Origin: Achatina immaculata
Lineage: Eukaryota; Mollusca; Gastropoda; Stylommatophora; Achatinidae
Direction: 5' to 3'
Assembly (NCBI GenBank): GCA_009760885.1
Contig: CM019713.1
Span: forward strand, 26,040,427-26,104,426
DNA: 64,000 nucleotides
Shown here: positions 29,080 to 40,289 of the stretch, piece after piece
How positions within the stretch are numbered: position 1 is the stretch's first letter
Layout of the letters: every line of letters begins with the position of its first letter
Translations under genes and position numbers: made by a program
The notes under the pieces: generated by a model
Databases searched by the model: none
What the model was told of the DNA's origin: nothing
What the model saw: only the letters and a program-made list of their open reading frames with translations

Positions 29080-29780
29080 AAACTTATATTCACTGTTATA
29101 GCAGAGCCCAGAATTACACTGGACCACCAAGAGCCTGAAAACATAAATAAATTGGAATATCCAGGTTCAATCATCACCACCAATAGTGGCTGAGCAATGG
29201 AAATCAAACGAAGACAAGCAGCTGCATCACAGAAACTAGCACACATGAAGAGTATGTGGCAAGGTAGCAACAAGAAAACAAAGTTATGTTTACTAACAGC
29301 TTACACATTCCCCGTGGCGACGTGCAGATGCGGAACATGGACACTTAACAAATCAGTAGAAAAGAGAACAACAGCATTTGAAATGAAATGTTACAAAAGG
29401 GCACTTAGAATATCATGGATAGAAAGAAAATCAAATAAAGAGACGTTAATGGTGTCGCAGAAAACTGGCTCGTTAACACCATAAAAATTAGAAAGATGAG
29501 ATACTTCAGTCACATCAGGCGACACAACAGCTTGGAGAGGTTGATAGTAGAAGACATAGTGGCCGGCCACATCAAGAGACACAACAGCTTGAAGATGTTG
29601 ATATTCGAAGACATAGTGCCTGGCAAAAGAATATAGTGACGACCTTGCTGCAGATGGACCCAGGACATCACGGAATGTCTGAATGTGTCACTGCAAGACG
29701 ATGGACAACTTGACCAAGACAATGTTGCATTCAGGGAGGCAGTGGGAGGGACAACGTTCTGGAAAGGACACGTGACATGA
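29080..29780 (+). mobile_element. LINE-F RT C-terminal fragment (LINE-A relative)
   Basis: Reads ITLDHQEPENINKLEYPGSI, stop, MEIKRRQAAASQKLAHMKSM, FPVATCRCGTWTLNKSVEK and YKRALRISWIERKSN, ending near FREAVGGTTFWKGHVT. It aligns in order with LINE-A (IKRRTSIALQKVK, YACETWTLNKTAEK) but is much diverged. The segment around 'HIRRHNSLERLIVEDIV' is duplicated in the element. Confidence 0.75.
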
Positions 29781-30044
29781 ATAAACGAATGTTGTAGCAG
29801 AATTCAGCTGAGTAGCGCTGTCGTTAGTGTATGTGCCTCTCGTGAATCCGGTCGTTGCTTTGATCCCAGCAGAACGCGCAGTAATCAATACAACTGCCAA
29901 AAGTAGATACATTTCTCTTCTAGGAGTTGGGGAAAGAATGGTAGTGAAACGCGACCATTTTTTTTCTATCATGTACTGTAGATCCGCGACAGGTGAGGTT
30001 GAGAACTGGGACCCATAAAGGGAGGCCAGAAAGTGGAGAGCCAA

Positions 30045-30142
30045 CGTGATAGAGCTAAGTCTGCCAGAGTGATAGAGCTAAGTCTGCCAGAGTGATAGAG
30101 CTAAGTCTGCCAGAGTGATAGAGCTAAGTCTGCCAGAGTGAA
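30045..30142 (+). repeat. 23-bp short tandem array
   Basis: Four units of 'gtgatagagctaagtctgcc' plus 'aga'. Confidence 0.9.
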
Positions 30143-30592
30143 AACCAGGCGTTTCCGTCAGTAAATTATTGTGTTGGTAGCAAGGAACTGGAGTCATCTG
30201 TGCCTGTTAGCTTATCTGTTGACAGGTGGTTCGTATGAGCCTTCCATTAATACTCAGTCCGAACCTCCCTTCTATTTATGGCTTTCCCCTCGTGTTCTGT
30301 TCATTGTGTAGGAACAATGATGCTTCGTTTTGTTAAAGAAACGGTGCTAATTTTTATTTAACATATCACTGCGCATGTCATATGAAAGTACAACTTTTTG
30401 TTTCAATGGCGGACAATATAAACTCGAGTAGTTTTATTAACTTTTAATCATTTTTTAATCGAGATTGATATAGTGTATTTCCGTATTACGTTTTTGTAAT
30501 ATTGACTGTCTTTTGCAAGCAATGGCATACAAACGCATTTATTTACACAAAAGTGTTATAAATAGTCGCAAAGATATTCATAATGACTGTGT
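30142..30592. other. No recognised gene or repeat
   Basis: AT-rich sequence without an exon-like ORF. Confidence 0.3.
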
Positions 30593-30921
30593 GATATTCT
30601 AACTTTCAAGAAATACTTGATCGACCACACCCAAAAGACTTGATAGACCTTGAAACTGACTTATCATTCCGACAGCTAAATATCAACCTGGATTAAATTA
30701 CCTTTCATGAAATTGAAAGAGCAGTGAATCTAATGGCTGACAACAAAGCTGTAGGTGAAGATGAAATAACAGCCAAAATGTTAAAAGCTATTAACATTGA
30801 CAACATGAGCCAACTACGGAGAATGTTTAATAAAGTTTGGAAAGAAGAAAAGGTTCCTTCTAAATGGAAAAAAGGAGTCATTGTTAAAATATCGAAAAAA
30901 GGATGTCTCGACCAGATCTTT

Positions 30922-31302
30922 CATCATCGTCATCATCATCATCATCATTATCATCATCATCATCATCGTCATCGTCATCGTCATCATCATCATCATCACC
31001 AGGTGCTGTTTCGGCTGGCGTTGGCTATTATGTTTCTCCAGAGTACACGATCCTTCATGCAGGCCATCAGCTCAGTTGGTGATCTCCTCTTACACCATCC
31101 CGTCAGACTGTCCAGTATCATTTCTCTTGGTCTTCCTCTCGATCTTCTTCCTTCTATTTTTCCTGTTGTTATAATATTTTCAATGACCCCTCTTCTCATT
31201 GCATGTCCTATGAAAGTACATTGTCTCTCTCTTATCTCTTTGACAAGGTTTTTTTGTCTCTCCAGCTCTTCTCATACATTCTTTATTAGTTGTTTTTGCA
31301 GT
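30922..31302 (-). mobile_element. LINE-C 5'-truncated copy nested in LINE-B
   Basis: Exact TSD CCAGATCTTT at 30912-30921 and 31303-31312. The left end is a long (ATC)n, i.e. (GAT)n tail on the minus strand. The minus strand reads REMILDSLTGWCKRRSPTEL, LMACMKDRVLWRNIIANAS, the same end as 58373-58640. Confidence 0.93.
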
Positions 31303-31810
31303 CCAGATCTTTACTCTAAGAGTAATACTTGAAGAACATATTGAAAAGCAAAAGACCATTAATCCTGAACTCCATAAACTTCAAAAAGGCATGTGATAGC
31401 ATACACAGAGATTCACTGTGGAGAATTTTAAAAATATATGAAATACCATCTAAGATTATCAACATTATTAGATACCTCTACAACGGATATGTTTGTGCGG
31501 TCAACACAGAAGAAGGAATGAGTGAATGATTCCATATTAAAACAGCCTTGAAACAAGGATGTGTATTATCTCCCTTGCTTTTTGGAATTCCCATAGACTT
31601 CATAATGAAAAAAATGTTGCACAGGTAAAACAGGATTTGATAGGGTACATGAGATCCAACTGAAAGATCTTGCTTTTGCAGATGACATAACTCTTATCAG
31701 TGATAATGTGAAATCAACGCAAGAAAAAACAGATACCATGTCTTAAGTGGCTAGTAAAATAGGACATGAAATAAATAAGGATAAAACAAAAATAATCAAA
31801 CCTCTCGTTA

Positions 31811-32456
31811 ATCATTCATTCATTCATTAATTCATTCATTCATTTGCATGTTTCTTGCGAATTTTGCCTCCCTAACAGCGCTCCTGTAGGCCTCTCGGTT
31901 GTAAGCAAGATGTCCTGCTGCTGATGCATCCATTTGCAGATCATCAACGATGTCTTGCAGCCATCTTCGCCTTGGTCGTCCTCTTTTTCTTTTTCCCATT
32001 ATGTACCCTTCCAAGACAGTTTTCTCTAGATTATCATGACTTTTAATGTGTCCAAAATGTTTAAGTTTTCTCTCTTTAATTCTCTTTACTAGCCAGCCTT
32101 CTTCAATATTAAGTTCGTGTAGTATGGATATATTTGTTCTTTTTTGTGTCCATGATATTTGAAGAACTATTCTGTAGCATTTACATTCAAAGGCATTTAT
32201 GTGTTTCTCAGCTGTTTTGTTAAGTGTCCAGGTCTCACAGGCATACATTGAGATGGGAAAGATGCATGCCCTTAAAAATCTTATTTTTGTAGTTATATCT
32301 GTTCCTCTCCACAGATTCTCTAGTTGTTTTACTTTCTGAAGAGCGATAGATGTCCTCCTTTTAATTTCCCTCATTATATCTTCATTATTAGTTAGCAGTG
32401 ATCCAAGATATTTAAAACTCTCCATTTCTTCCAGTTTTTCCTCATTGATACATATA
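31811..32456 (-). mobile_element. LINE-A copy nested in LINE-B
   Basis: Short imperfect TSD 'tctcgtta' (31803-31810) and 'tctcatta' (32457-32464). Open 197-codon C-terminal ORF (SFKYLGSLLTNNED to DIVDDLQMDASAAGHLAYN) with an attc-repeat tail at the left end. The host LINE-B reading frame continues on both sides. Confidence 0.9.
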
Positions 32457-33136
32457 TCTCATTATCCACTAAGGGCAAATATACCTAGAAGGAACCGCTA
32501 TTGAAGAATTAAACCACTTTGCATATCTCGGCAGCTACATAGACCAGGATGGTGACACTAGAAAGGACGTTAGAATTCGAATTGCAAAAGCAGCATTGAC
32601 CTTCAAGAATCTCGAGAACACATGGCATTCAAAAGTTATAAGCACAAAAACCAAGTTAAGATTATTCAATCCAAATGTAATACCCACCCTCATTTATGCA
32701 TGTGAAAGCTGGAAAACAACTAAAGAAATAGAAAAGAAATTAGACTTCTTTTGAAAACAAATGCTTCAGGAAAATACTCGGCATAAAGTGTAACAAACTC
32801 AAGAACAATGCAGAGATAAAACAGATGAGCAAACAACAACCTGTCTCACTGGTGATCAGAAAAAGAAGATGGACATTCGTCGGTCATGTTATGAGAAGGA
32901 ACAATCAGAGGATCCCCAAACAAGCTATCAAGTGGAACACAACAGGCCGAAGAAAAAAAGTTCGACTAAGTTAAACTCTAAAGAGGATATTGTTAAAATA
33001 GGCCAGTTTAGTGGGCAAAACATCCCCTGATGATATTGAAACACTCGCCGAAGACAGGAAATCTTGGCAAACTACCATGGGCGCCCTATGTGACGTTTAG
33101 CGGCACGGGGAGGATGTAAAATGTAAGATATTATAA

Positions 33137-33490
33137 ATGAGGAAATAAACGACAATGTAACATTTTAAAGTGAATTTTTGCGAAACTGATGGTAAGTAGA
33201 ACATAATTTTAATTTTTTCCGCCAAAAAGTTGCTAATAATATGGTTTCATATTTTCACAGTAGTTTGTTTTAAAAAAAAACTTAATAAAAAAATTTTTTA
33301 AAGTTTATTCATGGAATCTTCTTTCATTTACAAGTACTTTCATGTATGATAAAAATACCTTCAACACGGAACTGCTTTGTTACACTGACTTTTAGAACTA
33401 GACCCCATAAATGTCACAACACAGGCCCCAACAAATTGCACAATCGGATCAACTTTTTTCTTCTTCCTGTATTGATTAACAAAAAAGATA
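33137..33490. other. No recognised gene or repeat
   Basis: AT-rich with short homopolymers; nothing further seen. Confidence 0.3.
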
Positions 33491-33494
33491 AAGA

Positions 33495-34425
33495 CCATAT
33501 CTGACGGATCACCTGATTTGCTAGCTCCTTATATCTGACAGATCACGTGATTTACTAGCTCCTTATATCTAACGGATCAACTGATTTGCTAGCTCTTATA
33601 TCTGACGGATCAACTGATTTGCTAGCTCTTATATCTGACGGATCACCTGATTTGCTAACTCTTATATCTGACGGATCACCTGATTTGCTAACTCTTATAT
33701 CTGACGGATCACCTGATTTGCTAGCTCTTATATCTGACGAATCACCTGATTTGCTAACTCTTATATCTGACGGATCACCTGATTTGCTAACTCTTATATC
33801 TGATGGATCACCTGATTTGCTAGGTCTTATATCTGACGAATCACCTGATTTGCTAGCTCTTATATCTGACGGATCACCTGATTTGCTAGGTCTTATATCT
33901 GACGAATCACCTGATTTGCTAACTCTTATATCTGACGGATCACCTGATTTGCTAACTCTTATATCTGATGGATCACCTGATTTGCTAGGTCTTATATCTG
34001 ACGAATCACCTGATTTGCTAGGTCTTATATCTGACGGATCACCTGATTTGCTAGGTCTTATATCTGACGGATCACCTGATTTGCTAATTCTTATATCTGA
34101 CGGATCACCTGATTTGCTAGGTCTTATATCTGACGGATCACCTGATTTGCTAACTCTTATATCTGACGGATCACCTGATTTGCTAGCTCCTTATATCTGA
34201 CGGATCACGTGATTTACTAGCTCTTATATCTTACAGATCACGTGATTTACTAGCTCTTATATCTGACGGATCACATGATTTACTAGCTCTTATATCTGAC
34301 AGATCACGTGATTTACTAGCTCATTATATCTGACGGATCACGTGATTTACTAGCTCTTATAACTGACAGATCACGTGATTTACTAGCTCTTATATCTGAC
34401 AGATCACGTGATTTGCTAGCTCATT
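33495..34425 (+). repeat. 33-bp minisatellite
   Basis: About 28 units of 'ttatatctgacggatcacct' plus 'gatttgctagctc'. The central part is in frame without stops (LLALISDGSPD blocks). Units at each end are 34 bp or carry 'cgtgatttac', breaking the frame. Confidence 0.95.
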
Positions 34426-34439
34426 GAGTTGAGAACTCT

Positions 34440-34612
34440 TGTCTGTCCAAGCTTGCCTTCTTTTTTCGTATATTTCTCATGTGATTCCCACCCACCCCCC
34501 CCCCGCCCCGTGACGTCATCCGTCTATTTCCCGCGCTAGCTTCGGCTCTCCTGGATTCCGTCAGGTCACATTAAAATAGCACTATCAGTACAGAGACACC
34601 AACCTGCATTTT
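34440..34612. other. No recognised gene; GC-rich patch
   Basis: Includes 'cgtgacgtcatccg', which contains a CRE-like palindrome (TGACGTCA). No neighbouring gene gives it a role. Confidence 0.25.
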
Positions 34613-34613
34613 G

Positions 34614-34740
34614 TTCCATCCATCCATCCATCCATCCATCCATCCATCCATCCATCCATCCAGATGTACACAAATATATACACATGTGCATACATAAATA
34701 CATACATATATTACATACATACATATGTCGGACCTTTTCG
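34614..34740 (+). repeat. (CATC)n and (ACAT)n microsatellites
   Basis: ccat repeats followed by acatacatac-type sequence. Confidence 0.93.
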
Positions 34741-34744
34741 ACTC

Positions 34745-35240
34745 GTTTACCGTGGTTTAGGTTGAGGTAATTTGAAATATTAGTTCTTTCATCCTTCTCT
34801 TTTCCTCTTCTCTTCTCTCATAGTCTTTCATCTTCCTATTTGTATTATCTACTTATCTCAGTGTGCCACGCGCTTCAAAGAAGTCTTCAAGTTTCCTAAC
34901 ATACTTACATTATCTAACCCAGACAAAGACCAGATACAAACGATTTTGTGAAACGGAAAGATCAAAGACACAAGAAACACAAGATGGCAGATGTCATAAG
35001 ATATCATTAGTAAACCAGCAGTGCTGAACTGTTGAACATCAGATACGATGATTACAGATAATCCATCATTTGATGTACCCAGCACAGAATATTTCAGAAC
35101 TGATAACGTTGTGGCTTGTCTGCAACAGCTTGTAGAGATTACAGACAGTAAGTAGTACAGCAGTGGTCTTCCTGTATCGCGCACCATGCTGGTATACTTT
35201 TGCGATCAGGATCCTCCATTTTATGTTGTTATTATACATA
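34745..35240. other. No recognised gene
   Basis: A 109-codon minus-strand ORF at 35187-34858 has no family resemblance or splice context that I can see. Confidence 0.25.
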
Positions 35241-35263
35241 CATATAGGTTCATAATCGCAAAA

Positions 35264-35302
35264 GCATGTATGTATGTATGTATGTGTATGTATGTATGTA
35301 TG

Positions 35303-35336
<34 letters not shown>

Positions 35337-35397
35337 TAAACATATATATATACATACATACATACACACATACACACACTCACTCACACACACACAA
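35264..35397 (+). repeat. (ATGT)n and (ACAC)n microsatellites
   Basis: atgt repeats followed by ac-rich repeats. Confidence 0.95.
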
Positions 35398-35552
35398 TAT
35401 TGTTGTTGTTGTTTTGTTGTTGTATCTCCCATACCACTGATATGACACTTAAGACATTATTCTGTCTCATCTTCGTGTTTTTTTTTCTACTGAGTTATCC
35501 ACTGTCACTTTCTCTGTATGGTCTTTCAAGACACGTCCCTGAGAATTGTGGT

Positions 35553-35675
35553 ACTCGCTCTCTCTCTCTCTCTCTTCTCTCTCACTCACTCTCTCTCTCC
35601 CTCTCTCTCTCTGCCTCTCTCTCTCCATCTCTCCCCCCCTCTCTTTCCCTCTCTCTATCCCTCTCCATGCCTCCA
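35553..35675 (+). repeat. TC-rich microsatellite
   Basis: ctct/ccct runs. Confidence 0.95.
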
Positions 35676-35699
35676 TGAATTATAAAACTTAAAAGTTAC

Positions 35700-36019
35700 C
35701 TTAAGCTGCTCTTACAGACATCGAATACAATTAATTGTTTTCTGTATAGTCCCGAAAATTTTGTTTAGTAGATAGTCATTTATAATGTATGTAGTTACTT
35801 CTGTACTGAGTGAATGTTTAAGAGCGAAACGTAAATGTTATATTTTATTTTATGTCTCTCAGCTTCAATGTTAATTATGTTTGTTATATGAACAGCATAT
35901 TTGTAGAATGTCTGGAATAGAGTGAAAGATGTATGATAAAGGGCAGAATATCAGACGGGCCTGCGTGCCCAATTCTTAACCCTTTTGAAATAAAGATCAA
36001 TCAATCAATCAATCAATCT
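35700..36019 (+). mobile_element. Possible LINE 3' UTR with (ATCA)n tail
   Basis: Ends with 'aacccttttgaaataaagat' directly followed by caat repeats: a poly(A)-signal-like AATAAA and a tetranucleotide tail, as in several LINE groups. No coding part remains. Confidence 0.4.
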
Positions 36020-36182
36020 CTCTCGCTCCCTCTCTCTCCTTCTCTCTTTCCCTCTCTCTCTCTCTCCTTCTCTCTCTCCCTCTCTCTCCCTCTCTCTCTC
36101 CTTCTCTCTTTTCCTCTCTCTCCCCCTCTCTCTCCCTCTCTCTCCCTCTCTCTCTACCTCTCTCTCTCCCTCTCTCCTCTCT
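36020..36182 (+). repeat. TC-rich microsatellite
   Basis: tctc/ccct runs directly after the tetranucleotide tail. Confidence 0.95.
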
Positions 36183-36659
36183 ATGGTTTTGGTTAGTGCA
36201 TGTTTTGAAGAGAAGAAGACACAGAGGTTTGATAGAATACAACTTTGAAGAAGATATTTTATAAACGGTTTAAAACAGCTTCTTGCAAAACCCTTGATTT
36301 GTTCTAAGTTTTCTAATTTACAAAGTACTTTTAATCGTTCTGGTGACACATGTTCCACACTCGAGCATTCTAACTGTTGTTGTTGTTGTTGTTGTTGATC
36401 TTGTTTTTGTTCTATCATCCTGGAACTGCGAGCATGATGTTCTCAGCAGCTGACGTAGTGAAAGGGTTAAATACAGACATCGTATCGTACCGACAGAGGG
36501 TTAATGTTAGTTATCTCGAAGACTTGTTGCGGCCCATATGACCAAGCTTCTTGACTGACTCCACTACCATGTGGGGACGTCGAGCAGTTCTATGCCGGTA
36601 CAGGAGAGCACCGAAATAGCTAACTGTTTATTTTTTCATCCATTATTTGAGTTTTTTTT

Positions 36660-36835
36660 AAAAGATGATCCTTGAACAAAAAAAAAAGCTTTTGCCAAAA
36701 TATTGGATTGTTGTATGTTCTTTATTTATACGTGATCATCTTACTTTGCGCTTTTTTGTTTCAGCCCACTTTCCTCAATCTTTATGTTTTTTTTATCGTA
36801 AAACTGAACCATATGGCTCCATCTGTTTCATTACC
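36660..36835 (+). mobile_element. Possible Penelope-like terminal fragment
   Basis: 'agcttttgccaaaatattgg' then 'attgttgtatgttctttatt' parallels 40760-40860 and the minus strand of 17041-17075. Confidence 0.4.
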
Positions 36836-36837
36836 TG

Positions 36838-37230
36838 CACAGTTACACTGGCAGTGATACCTTTGCTGTTACACTGGCAGTGATACCTTTGCTGTTACAC
36901 TGGCAGTGATACCTTTGCTGTTACACTGGCAGTGATACCTTTGCTGTTACACTGGCAGTGATACCTTTGCTGTTACACTGGCAGTGATACCTTTGCTGTT
37001 ACACTGGCAGTGATACTTGTGCTGTTACACTGGCAGTGATACTTGTGCTGTTACACTGGCAGTGATAAACGTGCTGTTACACTGGCAGTGATAAACGTGC
37101 TGTTACACTGGCAGTGATAAACGTGCTGTTACACTGGCAGTGTTACCTGTTCTTTTCACTTGGAATGATACCTGTGCTGTTACAGTGGCTGTAATATCTG
37201 TGCTGTTACACTGGTTCTATTACCTGTACT
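36838..37230 (+). repeat. 26-bp minisatellite
   Basis: About twelve good units of 'gctgttacactggcagtgat' plus 'accttt', degenerating at the right end. Confidence 0.95.
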
Positions 37231-37882
37231 GTTACACTGGCTCACCCCCCCCCTCCCCACACTGTTACTGTCTAAAACTGAAGATGACGCTCTCCATGAA
37301 GAATAAACAAACGCGCTAGCCAAGAACTACAGCAGCGATAAGGAACAGACAAAGAATAATAATGACTGGTTCAGCAAACTAAAAAAAAAAATTGTTCAGT
37401 TCTCTCAACACGCTGAATTACACACACGCAGAGAAAAAAAAAGAGAGATGTAGTTTTACCTACGAACTCCTATACTTTCACAGAACGAAATATCACTTAT
37501 AAAAAGTGGTTTGCTGAAAGCTGATCCTGTTCGGGCGTGCATGCAAGCAGCCAGAATCTTGCATGTTCTCAGCAGACTGCCCTAGCTCTCAGCAGACTGC
37601 CCTAGCTCTCATAGCTAGCCTGCAGGGTTCACGCCTTTTTCCATACAAATATATAGAATTGCCTCAGAATACATCTAGAATTATGTAGATTTTTTTTTTA
37701 AAAAAGCATTTACCTACAAAATGTCTAAGAAATATTTTGTATTTTAAAATAATGTATAAGTGAAAACTAGTATAAGAAATGTTATTGAAAGTAATGTTTA
37801 TGTTAATGTGCTAATGTGTCATTAATGTTAACCTTGAAACTGTCACAAAAAATGAAGATCATCAACGCCTTCAGCATTTGAA

Positions 37883-38037
37883 GAGAGCAAAGGAACTGTT
37901 AAACAAAGCTTCCAGACAGTTGGGGTTATCCTAACTAGAATAATTTTCTGGCCCTACTTCACTGATTCATTCTCCAAAGTACTAACTAGACACAGGAAAG
38001 TTAAGATTAAGACTAGTCTCCATATAACAGAATTGCC
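37883..38037 (+). repeat. 155-bp dispersed duplication, copy 1
   Basis: 'aacaaagcttccagacagtt' to 'ctccatataacagaattg' recurs nearly unchanged at 38857-39013. Confidence 0.9.
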
Positions 38038-38162
38038 CTGCTTGGCAAGATGACGTAGACGCTGCATCTCTTGCAGAATTATTTTCTAACATGCTGCCAT
38101 TGTTAAGTTGTTTTTATAGGTTTTTAAACTCAGGAAGAAGTTGATATGTGCCAAAATAATGT

Positions 38163-38253
38163 CTCAGTCAGTCAGTCAGTCAGTCAGTCAGTCAGTCAGT
38201 CATTTGCATGTCCCTTGCAGAACTTTGCCTCCCTCTTTCCTGTAGGCCTCTGG
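38163..38253 (-). mobile_element. LINE-A stub with (CTGA)n tail
   Basis: tcag repeats followed by 'catttgcatgtcccttgcag' and 'aactttgcctccct', the LINE-A 3' end. Flanks 'aaaataatgtct' and 'aaaaaaatgtct' look like a TSD. The tail repeat differs from the usual ATGA. Confidence 0.8.
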
Positions 38254-38404
38254 AAAAAAAAATGTCTGTAAGCCGAATTTGACCATTAAACTAGCACGAA
38301 GAAGTCCCAGCTTCATTTTGTTGCAGTTTTACAGTCAGCAATATTAGCCTTGACCACATCTACAAGATGGTCACAGTTTACAATAGCACAATGGCAACTC
38401 ATAA

Positions 38405-38580
38405 ACTTGGTACCTGATCCCCCAAGACTAGAGGATTCATTATAACCACGTATAAAAGTCAAAGACTAGAGGATTCGTTATAAGCACGTATAAAAGTCAA
38501 AGACTAGAGGATTCATTATAAGCACGTATAAAAGTCAAAGACTAGAGGATTCATTATAAGCACGTATAAAAGTTAAAGGT
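38405..38580 (+). repeat. 38-bp minisatellite
   Basis: About four units of 'aagactagaggattcattat' plus 'aagcacgtataaaagtca'. Confidence 0.92.
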
Positions 38581-38856
38581 GCTTGAGTTTTAAAGGGCAT
38601 GCATTTCTGTGTTTTCTTGGATTTCCCTTACATTTTCAAATCTTGGTGTTGTGCTTTAATGTCACGCTTGCAAAATTTACAGTGAGCTTTGTTATCATAC
38701 CCAGCAAACCATCACTATCCATTTCACAAACAATTCATCTTTTAGCCATTCTTTCCAAAATTATTGCTTGTATTTCTTGAATTTTGACATTTTCAGAGAG
38801 ATGCAAGGACGAAATAATTATATTAAGTATATTCACACACTTAAACACAATTTCCA

Positions 38857-39013
38857 CTGAGAGCAATGGAACTGTTCAACAAAGCTTCCAGACAGTTGGG
38901 GTTATCCTAACTAGAATAATTTTCTGGCCCTACTTCACTGATTCATTCTCCAAAGTACTAACTAGACACAGGAAAGTTAAGATTAAGACTAGTCTCCATA
39001 TAACAGAATTGGC
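38857..39013 (+). repeat. 155-bp dispersed duplication, copy 2
   Basis: Partner of 37883-38037, about 970 bp away in the same orientation. Confidence 0.9.
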
Positions 39014-39142
39014 CTAACTAAAACTGATTGGCTTCAGAAAGTCTGGTGATTTAATTATACATCAAAACAAAGCTGCCCTCACTTGCAGAGATGACATTCC
39101 TCCCCTAACTCTCTGACTCTTAATTTGTGGTCCTTCCTCTTC

Positions 39143-39246
39143 ACATTGTTTGATGGCTGTTATCAGAAAATCAGATCCCTAATCATTTCAGTGGCCCCAA
39201 TCGCAGAGGCAAATCTGATTTTCTGGTAACAGCCATAAAACAATGT
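39143..39246. repeat. Inverted repeat with 35-bp arms
   Basis: 'acattgtttgatggctgtta' ... pairs with '...taacagccataaaacaatgt'. The arms are 39143-39177 and 39212-39246 with about a 34-base loop and only a few mismatches. It may be a foldback/MITE remnant or a transcribed hairpin. Confidence 0.8.
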
Positions 39247-39249
39247 CAC

Positions 39250-40095
39250 CCTGATGTCACAAGCCGCCTAGCGCTTGAGAACTGCTACATTCAAGAATAT
39301 GGGACGCTGGAACCACATGGTTTTAACTCGCAGTTCAGCTATACCTACCATTCCCCTTTTCACAATCATATCCTATCTGCACTAAGTTCCACTCTTTTCT
39401 CATTTACACACTCGTAATTCAGAGCCTCCTTTCAGCATCAGATTACAACCCCTCGACCCCAACTACAATCACCTATTCCACCTTCTCCGGGCAAGATTAC
39501 CATTGTATAACTCTCTTCTTTTTCCACGGTTCCCTTCTCCCGCTACACATTTAGGACCCACCTATCACACGTCTCCATTTAAACATTATCTACACTCCAC
39601 CATGCGCACTTCTGAACACAGCCTCTTACAAGTCACAGCTAAGTGCTCCATTTTATTTTATTTTATTTTATTCCATTCCTATTTTTTACATAGCAGTCAT
39701 CTGAATTTATATTTATTTATTTGTTAAGACGACGAAAACAACAGACCGTGACCCGGTGGTACTGCAAACTGGGTCCACCCGTAACGAGATGTGGACCGTA
39801 CCCCCGGCATTCAATGTGCAGGGCAGGCCTCATGCATCGCTTTGAGTTCAAAAATAACGAGGCTTTTGTTTAACCAAAGGTCATGTTGATCAGGGTACCT
39901 GCCAAGCGGGACACTTTGACCTGCGCCACTTTGATCTTAGCCAAAAGGTCGAGAAGCGATAATCTTCTCTCTCTATTTCTTCGTCCTGCATGTTTTTGTA
40001 TGATTAAAGTTCTCGCTGAAACGTCACAACTGTGCGCTCGTTAAGTGATAAAGATGGTCCTACTTTTTCCTAGTTTATACATTCTGTTTATATAC
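39250..40095 (+). mobile_element. Penelope-like element 3' end (copy 2) with inserted U2-headed repeat
   Basis: Encodes the end of the PLE endonuclease domain (LRTATFKNM-type frame shifts aside, readable as LENCYIQEYGTLEPHG in 'cttgagaactgctacattca'), followed by the shared 3' UTR and 'gctgaaacgtcacaactgtg'. Interrupted at 39728-39961. Confidence 0.78.
39728..39961 (-). mobile_element. SINE-like repeat with U2 snRNA-derived 5' head
   Basis: The minus strand begins 'atcgcttctcgaccttttgg' then 'ctaagatcaaagtg', the conserved 5' end of U2 snRNA with one substitution. Most of the next 170 bases are not U2. Near the 3' end 'tttgcagtaccaccgggtca' recalls U2 stem-loop IV. An AAATA-type tail (39715-39730) follows. 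A functional U2 gene is excluded because the branch-point-recognition and Sm regions are absent. Confidence 0.75.
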
Positions 40096-40258
40096 TTGAT
40101 ACTTAAATGAAAATACTCTGTCTATGATGCTTCGACTCAAGAATTATTGATCATGCAACAATGTTTGTTTTGTTACGAAATTTGTTACGTAATTTATACA
40201 GTTGTTTCTCTTGGTAAATTCTCTCCCTTGTACAGCAGCAACAACTTCCATATTAAGC

Positions 40259-40289
40259 TGAGAAAGAAAGAAAGAAAGAAAGAAAGAAT
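40259..40289 (+). repeat. (GAAA)n microsatellite
   Basis: gaaa repeats. Confidence 0.93.

Larger units (their letters stand above)
30603..33126 (+). mobile_element. LINE-B reverse transcriptase pseudogene with two nested insertions
   Basis: Approximate TSDs 'gatattctaa' (30593-30602) and 'gatattataa' (33127-33136). RT blocks read in order: MADNKAVGEDEITAKMLKA and VPSKWKKGVIVKI, then LINE-C (30922-31302), then NFKKACDSIHRDSLWRILKI, KTALKQGCVLSPLLFG, DLAFADDITLISDNV and INKDKTKIIK, then LINE-A (31811-32456), then ELNHFAYLGSYIDQDGDTRK, PTLIYACESWKTTKE and the 3' UTR. The FADD catalytic box is intact, but stops and frameshifts make it dead. It ends in a 'gatgtaaaatgtaa' tail. Confidence 0.88.

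Noticed and set aside
30724..31332. 202-codon ORF with a His-rich centre as a metal-binding protein
   Set aside because: The His run is the (ATC)n tail of LINE-C read through inside LINE-B.
33586..34200. 204-codon ORF with LLALISDGSPD repeats
   Set aside because: Unit is 33 bp, so one frame stays open by arithmetic; flanking units break the frame.
34858..35187. 109-codon minus-strand ORF as a membrane protein
   Set aside because: Some hydrophobicity but no family match, no splice context and no conservation evidence.
39728..39961. Functional U2 snRNA gene
   Set aside because: Only the 5' end and a possible 3' loop match; the core and Sm site are replaced.
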